DNA of 64,000 bases from Calliphora vicina (Eukaryota > Arthropoda > Insecta > Diptera > Calliphoridae), in the NCBI RefSeq assembly GCF_958450345.1, contig NC_088781.1:30233857-30297856 (forward strand), read 5' to 3'. The position numbers were made by a program, and so were the translations under genes. How positions within the stretch are numbered: position 1 is the stretch's first letter; each line of letters starts with the position of its first letter. The notes beneath the pieces are model-generated. The model was not told the DNA's origin. It worked only from the letters and a program-made list of their open reading frames with translations, and made no database searches. Positions 38,061 through 50,479 of this stretch are shown here, one piece after another.

Positions 38061-39106
38061 ATTTACGTCGGCGTAGCCAAGGCGTATTCGAGTTTAAGAT
38101 ATTAAAATGGGCCATACAAATGAAGGGACGGCGCTATGGGGGCTCAAAGTAGGGTACCTTCAACATGTAACATTTTAAACACGTGCAATTTTTTGTTTCC
38201 TATCCGATTTCAAAGATTTTTATATTTTTGGAAAGCGCTCGGCTAGGTCTTGAAAAAATATGCTTGCGCGTTTTTTATGTTTGTCATTCTAAATAACAAG
38301 GTGTAAAAAACTTGTCAAAAGGTCAAAGGTAATCCGCCAATTCCTAAAAATTGGAGCGAAAATCACAAAAATGGTCCACATTTCCTTCGGGGCTGGGAAA
38401 ATACTTTGGCGATTAATAGGGACACATCAAGGTTTCCAAAGCTGCTTTTTATTTTCTGATCCCAGCTTTGGGATTTTAGAACAAAGTTGAATTTTTGATA
38501 AAAAATAGGTCAAATTCCGAAGTGCGTAGGGGAGACATATTTGAAAAATTTTACATGTTTTTTTTACCAAAATGTTCTCCGTAAAGATACCTTACAGAAA
38601 AACATAAAATTGTTATATGTTCTTAAAGAAAGTTTTTTTAATAAAAAAAGAGTTAAGTCACCTTTTCGCCCAAAAAAAACCGCAAAAATCTACTATTTTT
38701 TTAATATTTAAATTGAAAATCGTTTATTTTTGGATCCATAATAGATATTGACCTTTAGTTTTCTAATTAGTTGTCTAATTAACAAAAAAAATTCGAGTCC
38801 ATTCGGTCCAAAATTACGCCATATATTTTTAAAAGACCGGGCCAAAGTATGGCCAAATTTTAAAATTTAAATTTTGAAATGCCTATAACTCGAAAATTAG
38901 AAGAGATAAATAGCACATGCAAGCATGTTTCTTGAAGATTAAAATCTTTGAAATCGGATGGGAAACAAAAAAATGGAACGTGTTTAAAAATTTTACATGT
39001 CGAAGGTACCATACTTTGAGCCCCCATATCGACGCCCCTGGAATATTTGTATGACCCGTTTTAATAACTTAAACTGGAATGCTCCTTGGCTACGCCCACG
39101 TAAAAT
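38061..39106. mobile_element. Foldback element, family D, full copy
   Basis: The ends are ATTTACGTCGGCGTAGCC on the left and GGCTACGCCCACGTAAAAT on the right. The inverted arms extend about 200 bp each, through TGGGGGCTCAAAGTA and TCCGATTTCAAAGATTTT. The interior is shared with 33355-33870. It is non-coding, and no clear target duplication was found. Confidence 0.75.
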
Positions 39107-41275
39107 ATCCCGATCGGACCAGCCGGTTAGAAATGCCAGATTTATTTCCAAAAAATTTCGATTCTGCCCCACTGTGGGCTGGTGCTTCAAAGTAGGGAGG
39201 GAGAGGGAGCACTGACGCAATATGTGTTGCGTTTCACTATTCTATTGGTACAATAATCTGTTCTGATGAAATTAGGGAACTTGTTCCTGATACTCGCAGA
39301 TTTTTACGTAATATACGTTTTTCATCAAGAACATCTACCTGTGTGGTCGATTGGCCGTGGACCGCACAACACACTACAGGGAAAATTCCGTATGTGAAAC
39401 AAACTTCCCCCTGAAGTCTTTCCTGTCACTTTAAATGTAGGAAAGTTCAAATTGAATGTCCACAGACACTACTCCCTCTTTCTCCCTTCCATAACCTATT
39501 TTCCTTGTTCCAAAACAATGCTATGCAAGAGTAGGGCTCATCCCCTGACTGTTGGTCCAAGAAAAAAATCAACAGTTATTGGAAACCAACAATTCCATGA
39601 AAAATTCTCTGCTATCGCTGAAATATAAAATGTTCCGGCACAAAGAAACTCTATTTATGTAAAACATTTAAATTATACATATGCCTGTATTCAGAAAACA
39701 AAAAGTATTTAATAGCCCTTTCATAAGTATCCTTTACCTTAAGCATGCAATAAAATTGTTTAACAATTTGCATTTTTCTTTTGTATACAAATTATATTCA
39801 CGTCTATAAACCTCCATTATTGTGCTCATCATCATCATCAGCAACATTATTGCCAGACAAATAATAAAATACCTGTAACAATAATAAATAAATTTCTTTA
39901 TACATATAAACATAAATACTACAGGTAACAAAAAAAATATTATATTCATATTTATTTAAATTGTTTTTTATAATATTAAAGCGACATTTCGCCAACGGCG
40001 TCCATTGAATGTGAATATGGGCTGGAAAATTTCAAATGATGAACATATGAGAACTACGAAGGTTGTGTGATTGAATTGGTACCTCTCCTAATTTTCTTAA
40101 CAGTAATTCCTGTTATTTATTTTGGTATTGAAAAATGTTAAATATTTTGATTATTACTTATCTCACAACCCTCCAAACACATACATTTCTACATACATAA
40201 CCTATAAAAACGTACGCACTTTATATTGTTGGAACATTGATTCATGTGTTGGTTCATATTTCAATTTTCATATTTCCAGCAGCATCATTTTGAGAGCTCA
40301 CTTCCAACCAACAGAAAAAAACAAGCTACTGAAATAATGTTTAAATTGAAAATTTATGTGTACGAAAATACATTAATTTTATGTACGAATGTCTGTCTTC
40401 GGTATGAATATATGGTTGTAGAGATGTGAGTCTGCAGATAGATTTTTGCAGATGTACATCTATATAACTACAACATGAACATGTTGACAATAAAATGAAA
40501 TAAAATTTACCAACCATCAATCGTATATAAAAATGTCAATATTATTGTTTGAGTTTGTAAAAGTTTATGTCTATTTTTTATTTGTTTGTTTGTATGAGTT
40601 TATTCATGTATGAATATGAGTATTTCTACATTCAAACATAAATTTTTGCCCACAAACACATTAAAAGAAATAGGAAAAAGAAGTGTCGGCTTTTTTTGAA
40701 TGAAAGTGTTTAACGAATTTTGTAAGCCCTCTAGGGAATTGTATGATGACAGAAATGTTAAATTGTAAATGTAGATTGGAATTTCTGATTGTAATCATTG
40801 AGGGTAATTCTTAGAGAGGATGCTAGGTATGGAAACTTGGATGTTAGAAATGGGTAACCAGTGTCTCTTATTTTGCACTTTTTGAATTTTCGATGCTCTC
40901 AAGGCCGTCTTCTAAAAACCTGAAAACTTTACCGGAAGACTTTTAGAGATTTCACTTTTATTTTATTTTTATAGAAATTAAATGTTGAAAAAATAGAATG
41001 ATGTTTAAATAATTAAAATTTAGTTTAAACAATTTTAAAAATATTTGGGCTTTTCCACGTTCCCGAACGCGACATTCGTACGCCTTTGAAGTGAAAAAAT
41101 AGATGTCGTATCTTTTGGGTTTTGTTTTTAATAAATTAAGGTGAGATCGAAAAAACCTTAACACACGTTTTTCCTTAAAACTTTTAAACCAAGTATTATT
41201 TGACTTTTTTTTGATCAAGTTACCTTTGACGTCAGTTATTATGTTTAATGTCAGTTATGTTAATTTGTAGTTAAT
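39107..41275. other. Unassigned DNA
   Basis: About 2.2 kb without a recognised family. Short ATCATCATCATC simple repeat near 39829-39840. Frames at 39734-40429 and 40958-41218 are AT-rich artefacts. Confidence 0.5.
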
Positions 41276-41279
41276 CTGA

Positions 41280-41822
41280 TTACAATGAGTGACGAGAAAA
41301 AAATGCGTACTAAAATTATTAAATATCACATGATGTTTCTAAACCAATATATAGAAATCATTTTCAAAAGAGCTCCCAACACATCCGGTAGAAAAGTAGT
41401 CTGATTAGTTCAGTACTTGGACTATTTGGTACGAATGTTTAATGCCAAGGCAGGTTTAAAATCATATAAGGCTCAAAAAGTTCCTGACAGGGAACTCTGC
41501 TAAAAATTTAGAGGCCAAAGACAGAGCATTGAAATCGAAGTCAAATTTTATAAAAAAAATATACCTGCTACATAATAGATGACGAAACGTATGTTCTGGA
41601 AAAATTTTCGCAGCAATATTTTCGCAATATTTTTAAGCAGAAAATTTTTCAAAAAATATCTCGGTATGGCAAGCAATATGCAGTTGTGGTAAAAGAAGCC
41701 AAACATTTGTTACAAAGGGTTCTATAAATACCGAAATTTACATCAAGGAATGTTTACAAAAAAGACTTCTTAATGTGTCCACTTATTTTTGGCCTGATTT
41801 GGCATCATGTCACTATAGTAAG
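41280..41822 (+). pseudogene. Mariner relic of the rosa/DD41D type
   Basis: A legible stretch reads IIDDETYVLEKFSQQYF, then YGKQYAVVVKEAKHLLQ and, after frameshift, WPDLASCHYSK at about 41793-41823. These are the first and second catalytic aspartate regions of rosa-like DD41D mariners. Stops and frameshifts are frequent. The gene ends abruptly just after SCHYSK, where a different mariner begins. Confidence 0.65.
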
Positions 41823-42150
41823 CAAGGATCCATTACGATAACCCGAAGCATAAGAGATCATACGTGAAGCCCGGCCAACCTGCTGAATCGACACCAAATA
41901 TACGTGACTATAAGATAATGCTCTATAGTTGGTGTTATTAACTGCTGAAATCTGGCCAGACCATCACAGGGAACCTGTACCGAACACTACTGAACACAAC
42001 TGGTCGAAAAACGCCCAGAATGTTGTAATACCTCTTAAAAACTATTTAGAATGAAGTGATTGGAAAGTTTTGCTTCACCCGCTTTATAGTCCTGACCTTG
42101 CCCTATCACAGTACTTGCCCTATTTTTAATACTACTATTTTGGATTTAGA
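41823..42150 (+). pseudogene. Mos1-like mariner relic joined to the rosa-like relic
   Basis: Immediately after the rosa-like text the wording changes to that of the Mos1-like family. PGQPAESTP comes near 41870, then SGQTITGNLYRT near 41950, and WKVLLHPLYSPDLALS at about 42062-42110, which covers the third catalytic region. The N-terminal half is absent, and the frame shifts repeatedly. Confidence 0.7.
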
Positions 42151-42247
42151 TAACAAGAATTTAAATCGCAATACATATAAATGTAAACAAAATTATTAAT
42201 TGAAGGGTATAGAAGCAAATGATGTCTTCATTTGTTTAGTTTGTGTA

Positions 42248-43819
42248 ACACCGTACGACACTCAATATTAGACACGAACCGGATGATATACGTCTGAAAC
42301 AATAAATTAAATGGAGAAAAACTGTGTTTTCAGTTTTTCATTTCGTGATCCTGTTTCCTTTTAAAAGGACTTTAAATTTTCAGGGGAGTATATTTTTAAA
42401 AAAATGTTTTAAAATACTTCTGATCATCCTACTATGTCAAATTTGGTGTCAAATGATCAAGAAGAGTTGTAAAATATTTCGTATTATTTTTATTTTATCC
42501 TGTAAGGATCAAAAGATGTCAAAAATGTCCTTTCAAATTTTTTTCCTTGAATATCCTTTTAGATTTCCAATAATTTTTTTTAAAAAAAATAGTGAGTTAA
42601 AGATCCAAATATTGAATACCACATGCCAAAATTTCATCCTTCTATCTTAACTACTTAAGTGTTAAAAAATATTTTAAATTTGAATTATTTGATTTTTTAT
42701 ATTTTATTTTAATATTTCATTCGAAAAAAATATATCAAAATCCGTTGTGAAAAGCAACGAAGAAGACTTTTTAATAAACAAGTAAAATGGTATAGTCGGA
42801 CAAGCCCGACCTTATGTTACCCTACACCGGGTATATGATTATAAAGAGTTTTCTTTTGATATGAAACTTATTTGTATTGAATCTTATTTGAATACACACA
42901 TTTTCGATAGTGGGCCTTATATGGGAGTTTGGATACTGACATATTTCAGAGATTTATGTATTTCGAGAATGTTGCTTATATGGGTGCTATGGAATATTGT
43001 TGACCGATCGTCACGAAATTTGGTCGTGAGAGTTCGGCTTACATAAAATTTAATTGTGCTGAATTTGGTTTGAATATGTTTATAATTAAGATATTTATGA
43101 GAGCTTAACTATTTTCAAATAGGCCAATTGTATGGGGGCTAGGATAAATAATGGGCTGATTCTAACCAAATTCAATAGCCTTTGTCCTTGGGGCAATATA
43201 AAGGTTTGTAGTTTGATTACAAGGTTTTTACACGCTTACTTAGAAAGTGATCATGAGCAGATTGGTATACTTTAAGGTGGGTGTTGGGACAATATGTTTG
43301 TATGTTGCAAACAACAGCCCTAACCCATTATACCTCCCCCACTATGGTGGTGTAGTTTATAAACATGCAGTTTTCTTAATAAAACTTTTTTGTATACTAA
43401 TACATTTTTTTTTATATTTTAATTTGACCTTTATAAAGGATGAAATTTGGACATTTAGTATAGAATATTTGGGTCTTTAACGCAATATGTTTTTAAAGGA
43501 AGATATTAAAGGATAAACATTTTAAAGGACATTTTTGATATATTTTATTCCTTACAGGATAAAATAAAGATAATACAAAATATTTTACAACTCTTCTTGA
43601 TCATTTGACACCAAATTTGACATAGTACGATGATCAGAAATATTTTAAAACATTTTTAAAAAAATGTACTCCTCTGAAAATTTGAAGTCCTTTTAAAAGC
43701 AAACAGAATCACGAAATGAAAAACTGAAAACACAGTTTTTCTCCATTAAATTTATAGTTTCAGACGTATATCATCCGGTTCGTGTCTAACGAATTGTTTC
43801 ACTATTTGTCGGACGGTGT
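42248..43819. mobile_element. Long-arm foldback element interrupted by a DINE-like copy
   Basis: The ends ACACCGTACGACA and its near complement TGTCGGACGGTGT are inverted. After some terminal divergence the arms (about 42248-42570 and 43480-43819) match for over 300 bp, through TTAGACACGAACCGG, GGAGAAAAACTGTGTTTTC and TTGGTGTCAAATGATCAAGA. The loop holds a DINE-like insertion. No transposase and no clear target duplication were found; a Mutator-like origin is possible from arm length alone. Confidence 0.7.
42779..43360 (-). mobile_element. DINE-like family 2 element, diverged copy
   Basis: It starts CAAGTAAAATGGTATAGTCG and runs through TACCCTACACCGGG to CCCCACTATGGTGGTGTAG. The body is more diverged than the copies at 33.9 and 37.2 kb, suggesting an older insertion. 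Confidence 0.7.
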
Positions 43820-44360
43820 AATAAATAACAAAATACAATAAGAAATTTGGAGTTTTTTGTGTTTGTTTGATTAGCTCTAAAATAATTAATACAAAAAAAA
43901 ATATTAGTTCAAATTAACGACATTTATTTCTAACATGAATAAAATATATGTAAAAAACTACTTTTCCTTCTCTATATCTCTGGCTTAACTTCCAATTGTA
44001 GAACTCTACTTATCTTTCTGGCTTAATTATTTCCTCTAAATAAAACACTTCATCCATTCAAAACACTCTATTAACATTTTATTTACGTTTTACTTAAATT
44101 AATAAACAATAACTCAAATTACTCTAATGCGTACAGGAACATTTAAACTTCACTCTGAGTAAGTCCACAACTGAAGAACAACTGAACTATTACTGTCCAA
44201 AATGTTGGATTTTATACTCGTGTTCCTATTCCATCCTGTCTCCATTCGTCTTAAATCCAATCCATCTATTGTCTCTGTCATGTCACTAGCCGATCATACT
44301 GTCCATTTCCCCTGCCAAACACTGTATTCTATTCCTTTTTGGAATTGAAAACAAATCATT
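43820..44360. other. Unassigned AT-rich DNA
   Basis: No repeat partner or coding signal was recognised. Confidence 0.5.
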
Positions 44361-44368
44361 AGCACAAA

Positions 44369-44842
44369 CAGTGTTTAAAAAACTAGACTACAAGTAGCAG
44401 TAGCAACGAAAAAACACTTAGCAACGAACATCTGAGACGAATAAAAACGAATAATTCTTTCAAACTCTCTCAAAACAAAAACAACACACAGTGTTTAATT
44501 CTGTCAATTTTGGTGTTATGACTGAAGATTTTCTTTTTTGACTACTTTTATTGCTACCTTAACTGCTGCATCAACTGCTACTTTACTGCTACCTTAAAAA
44601 TTAAAACTCGATATAGAGCAGTAGCAATGATTTGTATTTTTATGCTACTACTCCATTTACAATTCATGTTTTATTACTACTGCTCTGTTAAGAGTTTTAT
44701 ATTTTGAAGGTAGCAGTAGTTTTAAAAAAACAAGAAAACGAAAAAAGACAAATGCTACTGCTTCCGCTACATACACTTTTTTGAAGCAGTAGTTGTAGCA
44801 ACAGTTAAAAATTTGTTAGTTAACGTAGCTTTTTAAACACTG
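44369..44842. mobile_element. hAT-type MITE with perfect 8-bp target duplication
   Basis: The ends CAGTGTTTAAAAA and TTTTTAAACACTG are exact inverted repeats. The flanks AGCACAAA at 44361-44368 and 44843-44850 are identical. The 474-bp interior is non-coding and full of GTAGCAGTAGC / GCTACTGCT subterminal motifs in both orientations. The perfect duplication indicates a recent or well-preserved insertion. Confidence 0.88.
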
Positions 44843-44850
44843 AGCACAAA

Positions 44851-45874
44851 TATTTTGCAAAAAGTTAAAATTCGAGAGCAAAAATTATGATATTTTTGGA
44901 AAATATTCTAACATTGTTAATAGAAAGACCATCTCCTAATAAGGGCAAAGCAAAAGCTACTATCTCCAGTAAACACTGCTATCTTATCTTCAATGGATAG
45001 TTTTTACCATTGATAAGTTCATGTAAAAAATATAATTTACAGACTTTGCTTCTATAACCCTCTAATATTAATTTTCAATTAATACGCTGCTTTTAATGTC
45101 AAATCACATTAAGTTCTTTAAGGAAAACAATAATTTTTTCAAGAGAATAATGTTTACGTTACAAATGTCATGTAAAATTTAAAGTATTTATAAATACTTA
45201 CATATAGCTTAGAATATTGAAATATTTTAATGACAGTATAGTTTAGTGGTTTGTGGAGAAAATAATTTAAAATGTTAGGAAGTTATGGTTAAACCAATAC
45301 CCTACATAAAAATATTACAACAGGAATCAACACACAAAAGCTAATTTTTTTTTTGTAATATTTAGGAACAATATTAATAAATTAATTTGTTTATGGTTAG
45401 TATTGAAAAAATTAAGGAAAGGTAACATTTCCTCTAAAAACCAAATGTGATTTAGCCTATAGTAACAGTTTTCAAATAACTAACTTTCAAATAAAGTATA
45501 ATAACTTCGTTCTTTACTTTCCCCAAAAATCATCTTAATTTTTTAAGAGTATTTGCAATGTGTACGTTGAGAGCTTAGGCTAAAAATACTATATAAAAAA
45601 ATATAAATTTAAAAAAGCCATTCAATCGTAATGGATAAACGTATTCATATGTATCAAGTACATACATATGAATATACAAATGTAGAATACTCAATTTATA
45701 GACATATGCACAAATATATTTTTATTAGGAAAGCTCTATTGGTAGGGACCCAGGAAATAATTTTTCATTTTATACTCGTATCAAATGTAATTTCGAACTT
45801 CCTTTCTTATTTTTTTAAAACAATTAAAAACACTCCGACTTGCTTCAAAAGTTAGTCAAACCAGAGATAAATAC
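44851..45874. other. Unassigned AT-rich DNA
   Basis: Nothing recognised. A 74-codon frame at 45631-45855 has no supporting feature. Confidence 0.5.
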
Positions 45875-46140
45875 ACATAGATCGGAAACTCTCCAATCAA
45901 AGACCTAACTCAGTTCTCAAAACTATGTGAAAACAAAACATATGTGTAATTTTTATACCCACAATCATAGACAACAACTAGATAGGTAACTGAGAGCCAA
46001 AAACCCAAGTCTGTTGTCAAAAACCTAATTCATGACAATTTATTGCATGTATTTTGTTTTTGTATCACCCGTATGTGTAAAAAGAGAGTAATTTTTTACT
46101 CTCTCTTCCGTTCTATGCGTTTATTCTATGCCCACAATTA
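45875..46140. repeat. Repeat family C copy
   Basis: The left part reads ACATAGATCGGAAACTCTCC and CAAAGACCTAACTCAGTT, and the right part holds GCATGTATTTTGTTTTTG. Both blocks are shared with the copies at 29190-29660 and 63425-63605. Confidence 0.65.
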
Positions 46141-46189
46141 AGAAAGATGGGTGGGGTGTAAATTAATTTCTTCTTGTAACGTTTCGATT

Positions 46190-46660
46190 TGTAACGTTTC
46201 GAAATATTGTACGTAGAACCATAAATTATATATAGATATCCTGGGTCCTCATAACATTCTAAGCCGATCTAAGTCCGTCCGTCTGTCTGTTAAAACAACG
46301 ATAACGCCCACACAAAAGGAACTAGCAGGCTGAAATTTTCCAAAAATACTCTCTGTTAATAAGATTTTTTGAAAATGCTATTGAAAATTAGCAATATAGG
46401 TCTATGATTTCACCTAGCCCCCATACAAATGTCCGTCAGGAACAATCTTTCCTGATAAAATTTTGCACAAACTAGTTCTAAGTACTCTGAAATTATACTG
46501 TAAAGTATGTCGAAAATCAGGCAACATTTGTACCTCTAGAAAATGACTTGAAAATTCTTAATTATCTTATAATAAGAAATATCGTGATGAAATTGGACAT
46601 AATCAAGTTTTATGTAAATCTAAATAAAAATATCAAATATGATAAAAAGCATGAAAATCC
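46190..46660 (+). mobile_element. DINE-like element, third family
   Basis: A GTCCGTCCGTCTGTCTGT microsatellite at about 46277-46291 follows AAGCCGATCTAA. Further on, TTTCACCTAGCCCCCATACA (46410-46430) is shared with family 2. The body otherwise differs and no 3' hairpin/CTTACTTG end was recognised. Confidence 0.5.
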
Positions 46661-47925
46661 TTGTGGTCTTACTTGTTACCATCTTCAACATTTTTTTGGC
46701 CTGTCCTAATATACATTTTCATTTGTAGGACATAACCATACAGAAGAATTCATTTACATTTATAAATTTATCCACAGTTTAGAATAAAGTCTATTAATCC
46801 TTTTATAGTATAAAAATATTTTTTTTTTTACTTTTTTTCCATAAAAGAATAAACCATATGTTACCAAATAAATTTATAGGCTTTAACACAAATCTACATA
46901 CATACATATTTATTATCAAAGAATACACATTTATTATATTTATTGATTGCCTAAAAAACAATTTGATAGCAAAAATATTTCAATAATTTGAAATCCTTAA
47001 ATGTATGTTAGCTAAATAAATTAGATTAAAATAAGTATTAAAGATTTTAGAAAATGTTTATCAATTTGTTTTAAATAACATAATTGTTTATATTTTATCT
47101 ATTAAAGGTATTTACAGATGACAATGACTAAGTATAGGTACTTTTATATATTTAGAATATTATTGTATCTATCCGGACTGTCAAGAAATCATTAAAAAAA
47201 AATTATTTCTTGTTTATTTAGTTGTTTAGTAATTTTATTTTTATTTATATTTTCTTTAAATTTTTTTATTTATTTATTAATACATATGTACATAGTTATA
47301 AATACATACCCAATTAAAAATCATTTACGACTATTGGATTATATTTTTTAGGTTTAGATTAGCAAGTACTGTTTGATGACGTTTAGATTAGCAAGTACTG
47401 TTTGATGACGAATATATGATTGTCTAAATTTTCTAAACTGCTAAACCATATAATATTTCATTTCTATAATGGGATTGACTATTCGTACCAAATTGAGGAA
47501 TATTGCGTATACTTGTTATAATTATCACATATTAATCATACGCACATATGGTCGTTGTAAAAAATTAACTCTCTGAAATAAAATTTAAAAAAAATATAAA
47601 GAAAATAACTGGTATTTAAAATTACTAACAAAAAAAAGTACTAACCGACAAATAAAAAACTTTTTCGTCTTTAAAACTAATTCTTGCTAGAAATGGGGTA
47701 AAATGCAGATTATACATTATTTAAACTTTAACCCCCATTTGAGAACTGTCAGTATATCGTCACGATAAAAATAACCAGATATTGAGACAAATGAAGTTTT
47801 AATCGTTTAGCGTTTAGCGTTTATGATTTTAACGCAATATTTATAAGAAAAAATAAACAAACTTTTAGTCTCATTAACAATTGTATCAATATTTGCCAAC
47901 AATATAAATTTGAAACAATATAAAT
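46661..47925. other. Unassigned AT-rich DNA with a 29-bp tandem duplication
   Basis: The block GTTTAGATTAGCAAGTACTG plus TTTGATGAC occurs twice in tandem at about 47352-47409. Otherwise nothing was recognised. Confidence 0.55.
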
Positions 47926-48904
47926 TTATTCAAAGTATTGGCCATTGTTAGCTATGAACTTTTCCCATCTCTCTGGCAAGATATGTATACCGAGCCAAAA
48001 GAACTGTTCATCTGAGGCCATGAACGAATCAAGCCAAAATCGGCTACTCTGTTCCAAACTGAAAAGAATCCTAGAGCGAGCATTCTGAATCGATCGAAAC
48101 AAATAGTAGTCGAAAGTGGCACGGTCTAGTCTATAAAGTGGGAGAGGCAAAATTTCCCAAACACTTCATTCTAAATACTTTTTAACAGGTCTTGCAACAT
48201 CTGGCCGAGGGTTGTCATGATGGAATATTACGGTTTCATGTCTGGCCGCATATTCTGGGCGTATATCGGTCAAAGCTCGCTTCAAATGAATCAGTTTCGT
48301 TCGGTACAGGTTCCCTGTGATGGTCTGGTCAGATTGCAGCAGCTCATAAAAGGAAATATGACTTTTTTGCTCCCACCAAATACAGAGAATTACCTTAGCG
48401 CCATGGATATTTGGCTTTGGTGTCAATTCGGCTTCACATACGATCTTATCGGGTTATTGTAATGGATCCATTTTTCATCGCAAGTAATGATTCGGTGCAA
48501 AAATGATTTTCTTTTATAGCGTTCAAACATCATTTCGGACATACAAAGCCTTTCAAGGTCTCTCGGATTCAATTCGTATGGTACCCAATTTCCCTGCTTT
48601 TGGATGATTCCTGCTACTCGCAAACGTTTTGAAATTTCTGCTTGAGTAGCTACCAATGATTTTGCAAGCTCTTGTTAAGTTTTCCAATTCATAGTCTTCA
48701 AACTTTTTGTCTGGGCGATCTTTGTCTTCCATATCAAAATCACGTCTTCTGAACAGCACAAACTCTCGCACCTTGAAACCGATGGAACACATTCATCACA
48801 AGCTTTGGTGAGCAATCAGTGTGTTCAGCTGCACCTTTTTTGAAATTAAAGAAGTAAAGCAAAACTTCCCGAATATGACGATTCGTTATTACAAAATTCG
48901 ACAT
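47926..48904 (-). pseudogene. Mos1-like mariner transposase pseudogene, nearly full length
   Basis: From ATG at 48904: MSNFVITNRHIREVLLYFFN and TDCSPKLVMNVFHRFQGARV. A frameshift leads to MEDKDRPDKKFEDYELE. Then come EISKRLRVAGIIQKQGNWVP, a YKRKSFLHRIITCDEKWIHY block, PKPNIHGAKVILCIWW, TVIFHHDNPRPDVARP, FDYYLFRS and finally ERWEKFIANNGQYFE with a stop at 47926. This spans about 326 codons against about 345 in Mos1. The three catalytic aspartates (CDEKW, HDN, FDYYLF) are legible. At least three frame changes make it non-functional. Terminal repeats were not identified. Confidence 0.85.
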
Positions 48905-50017
48905 TTTGTTATCTTCACTATAATGTCAAATAACAAAAATGTACCCTTAAATATGACAAACTGATGCTGAATACAAGGTTATGATGAAGTCCAAACAAAT
49001 TATGCTGACTATGAACTAGTCAGCAATATTAACCCTCAAAACTGAAAACATCCTGGTACTCAACAGAGCTAGAAATGGTCACTAAAAAGTTAAAGGCAAG
49101 TGCAACAAGGTATCTAAAGAACAAGCTCAAAAATTGTAAAAACTTTAGACTTAAGCAGGGAAATCGTAAAACTGGGGACCTCTGAGAAAGAGAATTAGCA
49201 GAAGAAATATTGGAGGCAAAAAACCCAGATTTTAAGTTTGAAATATTAAGATTAAATAACAAATGTAAAGACAATTAAATAATTTCATACAGATTCAAAT
49301 TTAAGACAAATTATTTATTCCGTTTAAAAATAAATCTTTTAAAGCTCCTACCTCAACTCTCCACTTTGACAGCAATATTCCAAAACGTAACAATAAATGT
49401 AACATTACAAAAATTGTAAATATAAATGGATTAAAGCCATTTTACCCCCAAGAAAAAAATAATGTTTGATTATAAATCAAAGTCTTTGCTTAAAACGATT
49501 TCTTTAGTACTTATGTAATCAAAATTCATAATATTTTCATTTCCATTTACCATATTAGCAAATAAGTGCATTTCTAGTACAATCATTTTTAAAGTTCATC
49601 ATCATTGTTATTGTAGAAATTGAAAGTATTTTTTTTTATATTCTTTTTGTTTTTATTACATTTTGCTACCAGATTCTTTTTATTTTCAGTAGTAGATTTA
49701 ATTTTCTTATGAAAGAGGAAAATGGCAAAATTTTTTTATTAACATAGACAAGATTTTGTTCAACAATTTTATAAGTTTGTCATGTCACAGAAAAGTGTAT
49801 AGGCAAATATTCTAACACGTATGAGGTTATGTGTATATTTCTGTATTATCTGGGTAAAAATGTTGTACGAAGTGGAGTGTTAAAACTAAAATTATAGCAG
49901 GAAAATGTGTTGATATACCGCTTTAATGATGTAGGTCACTTATACAGAGCGCTCTTTTGAACTACTTGCACGATATTGAAGCTTATATGGCCCGTATACG
50001 ACTATTATAAGTCGACG
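48905..50017. other. Unassigned DNA
   Basis: A lysine-rich frame on the plus strand (about 49050-49190) reads SWYSTELEMVTKKLKASATR, faintly like a LINE linker, but it is too short to assign. The remainder is AT-rich. Confidence 0.4.
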
Positions 50018-50190
50018 TGTTTGACGAGGCTCACACGGGATCAGCTAAGGATTCTGATAGCCGTGCTAACAGGGCACTATTTAATAGGTGCTAATATGCA
50101 AGGACATTAAATATGTCTCCTAATGATATCTATACATGTTGTCATGATAAAGACGAGGAGGAAACTGTGGAACACATATTTTGTCTCTGA
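50018..50190 (+). pseudogene. Non-LTR retrotransposon C-terminal fragment (Jockey/LOA/R1-like)
   Basis: One frame reads CLTRLTRDQLRILIAVLTGH followed by YLIGANMQGH and a stop. After a frame change it continues NMSPNDIYTCC and DEEETVEHIFCL. The TGH..IG block followed by a C-C...EEETVEH..C zinc-knuckle-like end is typical of the C-terminus of insect LINE ORF2 proteins. It is an isolated fragment. Confidence 0.75.
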
Positions 50191-50285
50191 ACGCCTTAAC
50201 AGATCTACCAATGATGGATATTAGCATTTGTTCGTTAATGAATCACACACGGACATGTGCAGGTCATGATTTGAAGGACCGGAAC

Positions 50286-50457
50286 ATGATCTGTTTCGCG
50301 ACCAAATTTCATGGCGATCGGTCGGGCCATAGTTGGTCATAGCTCCCATTTAAAGACCACTTAAATTATTGATATTTTTTAGAGAAAATGGTTTTTATTA
50401 ATTTACTGAGTGTATGGTATCGTATGGTAGGCTTGACCGACTATACTTTCTTACTTG
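50286..50457 (+). mobile_element. DINE-like family 2, 3' end fragment
   Basis: It contains CAAATTTCATGGCGATCGGT, GTTGGTCATAGCTCCCAT and ends with the hairpin region GGCTTGACCGAC and CTTACTTG at 50450-50457. It is only 23 bp upstream of the Helitron 5' end. Confidence 0.75.
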
Positions 50458-50479
50458 AAGAAAATTGCATAGTAAAAAA

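Noticed and set aside
49050..49190. Lysine-rich frame resembling a LINE linker
   Set aside because: It is too short, the similarity rests on a few residues, and no neighbouring endonuclease or reverse-transcriptase motif was seen.
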